A stretch of DNA of 13,395 bases, from NCBI GenBank assembly GCA_031284665.1, contig JAITXR010000358.1, positions 1-13,395 of the forward strand. The letters run 5' to 3'. Within the stretch, counting starts at the first letter, position 1. Each line of letters starts with the position of its first letter. The notes under the pieces are model-generated. The model ran no database searches, was not told the DNA's origin, and was given only the letters and a program-made list of their open reading frames with translations. This DNA comes from Paludibacter sp. Its GTDB lineage: Bacteria > Bacteroidota > Bacteroidia > Bacteroidales > Paludibacteraceae. Shown in pieces: positions 12,789-13,395 of this stretch. The translations under genes and the position numbers were made by a program.

Positions 12789-12846
12789 CAAAAAAAGGCA
12801 AGCCCTGCAAAGCCGTAAGAGCAGGATTTTACAAAAACAAAGAAAT
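12789..12846 (+). other. Short spacer with a small hairpin between DUF2752 and TM2 genes
   Basis: CCTGC and GCAGG form a 5-bp stem around a 12-nt loop in the middle of the spacer (about 12803-12824). No T-run or promoter box is seen, so the TM2 gene is probably read from upstream. Confidence 0.4.
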
Positions 12847-13155
12847 ATGTTTTGTCCAAATTGTGGAAATGAAGTTTCCGAAAACGCAATAATATGCGTG
12901 AAGTGTGGTGTTGGTTTGAAAAATCAAAACAAAATTACAGAAATTCCCGAAGGAAAAGATTGGCTTGTAACGTTGCTTTTATGTTTTTTCCTTGGTTATC
13001 TTGGCATTCACAGGTTTTACACGGGCAGTACCGGCATTGGTGTTGCTCAACTGTTAACATTGGGTGGTTGCGGAATTTGGGTTTTGGTCGATTTTATTAT
13101 GATTTTGACCAACAGTTACACCGATGGCGAAGGTAAACATTTAGTAAAGTCGTAG
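12847..13155 (+). CDS. Zinc-ribbon, TM2-domain membrane protein
   Basis: The protein is 102 aa. The N-terminal zinc ribbon has Cys3-x2-Cys6 and Cys17-x2-Cys20 and ends in CVKCG, exactly as in the CD225 protein upstream. A linker (about 22-37) leads to a TM2 domain: a first helix from about residue 39 (WLVTLLLCFFLGYLG), the signature GIHRFYTGSTGIGVAQ (53-68) and a second helix (about 69-88). The conserved turn after helix 1 has His55-Arg56-Phe57-Tyr58. TM2 is a two-helix hairpin module of unknown biochemical role. The gene lies 58 nt after DUF2752 on the same strand and is followed by an intrinsic terminator, so it is probably the last gene of the operon. Confidence 0.92.
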   Translation: MFCPNCGNEVSENAIICVKCGVGLKNQNKITEIPEGKDWLVTLLLCFFLGYLGIHRFYTGSTGIGVAQLLTLGGCGIWVLVDFIMILTNSYTDGEGKHLVKS

Positions 13156-13395
13156 TCGAAACTCTGATAATGAAAAATGAAAAGTGCGGAAACAAAAGGT
13201 TCTCGTACTTTTTTTTGTTAAAAAAACGAATTAATATTATTCCATTTACACAATCAATTTATCCCAATCAAATTTTAATAAATCATTTATTTTAAGTTAT
13301 TTAAGTTATCGGGAAAGGTTGTTTTGCGTAATTTTTTAAATTCGTTTTATTGTGTTTGTATATTTTTTCTTGCATTTTGTTTGGTAATAAAAAAT
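13156..13395. other. Downstream AT-rich region at the window edge
   Basis: Apart from the terminator and a two-unit 9-nt repeat, TTAAGTTAT (13292-13309), I see no gene, promoter box or further structure. The window ends within this spacer. Confidence 0.6.
13182..13216 (+). terminator. Intrinsic terminator of the small membrane protein operon
   Basis: AAGTGCGGAAAC (13182-13193) pairs with GTTCTCGTACTT (13199-13210) with two G-U pairs and one mismatch around the loop AAAAG. It is followed directly by a run of eight T (13209-13216). It lies 26 nt after the TM2 stop codon. Confidence 0.8.

Noticed and set aside
12041..13155. Established phage-defence system based on the CD225 domain
   Set aside because: There is no effector nuclease, protease or NADase, and bacterial CD225/TM2 proteins are widespread. 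The sequence alone does not support a defence claim.

Overview
The window looks like a chromosomal stretch of an uncultured or little-studied Bacteroidales/Bacteroidetes bacterium. The evidence is protein-level similarity (a Bacteroidetes-type SecA tail, Lgt, the short RecD-like helicase, periplasmic DPP IV, a GH2 enzyme of a Bacteroides-common clade), AT-rich start regions without clear Shine-Dalgarno sites, and several copies of the Bacteroidetes -7 promoter motif TAnnTTTG. There are no tRNA, rRNA, CRISPR or transposase genes.

Layout. Positions 2-121 are the zinc-binding C-terminus of SecA, truncated by the window edge. 355-3252 (+) is a secreted family 2 glycoside hydrolase, followed by lgt, the lipoprotein diacylglyceryl transferase (3311-4156, +). 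A 323-nt spacer full of hairpins and repeats separates lgt from a convergent UDP-sugar 6-dehydrogenase (4480-5760, -). That gene is divergent from pepD, an M20 dipeptidase (6062-7507, +). A 593-nt gene-free spacer (7508-8100) carries palindromes, inverted repeats and an octamer array. It leads to a RecD-like SF1 helicase with a GTG start (8101-9495, +), which ends 2 nt from the convergent dipeptidyl peptidase IV gene (9498-11672, -). A 368-nt repeat-rich spacer follows.

The last 1.2 kb is an apparent operon of three small membrane proteins: zinc-ribbon/CD225 (12041-12424), DUF2752 (12408-12788, overlapping start) and zinc-ribbon/TM2 (12847-13155). It ends at a good intrinsic terminator (13182-13216).

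Most of the long genes are housekeeping or degradative and do not form one pathway: lipoprotein maturation, peptide breakdown by DPP IV outside and PepD inside, sugar-nucleotide oxidation, DNA unwinding, and glycan hydrolysis. The two most unusual signals are non-canonical. First, the terminal three-gene cluster has two nearly matching zinc ribbons fused to two different membrane domains, on either side of a CPGCG-containing DUF2752 protein. Second, almost every intergenic spacer carries its own short-period tandem array (7-, 8- or 9-nt units of different sequence), often within a few bases of a start codon, together with dispersed REP-like palindromes and repeats that recur in inverted orientation. 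Functions come from motif recognition by eye. No database search or folding program was run.
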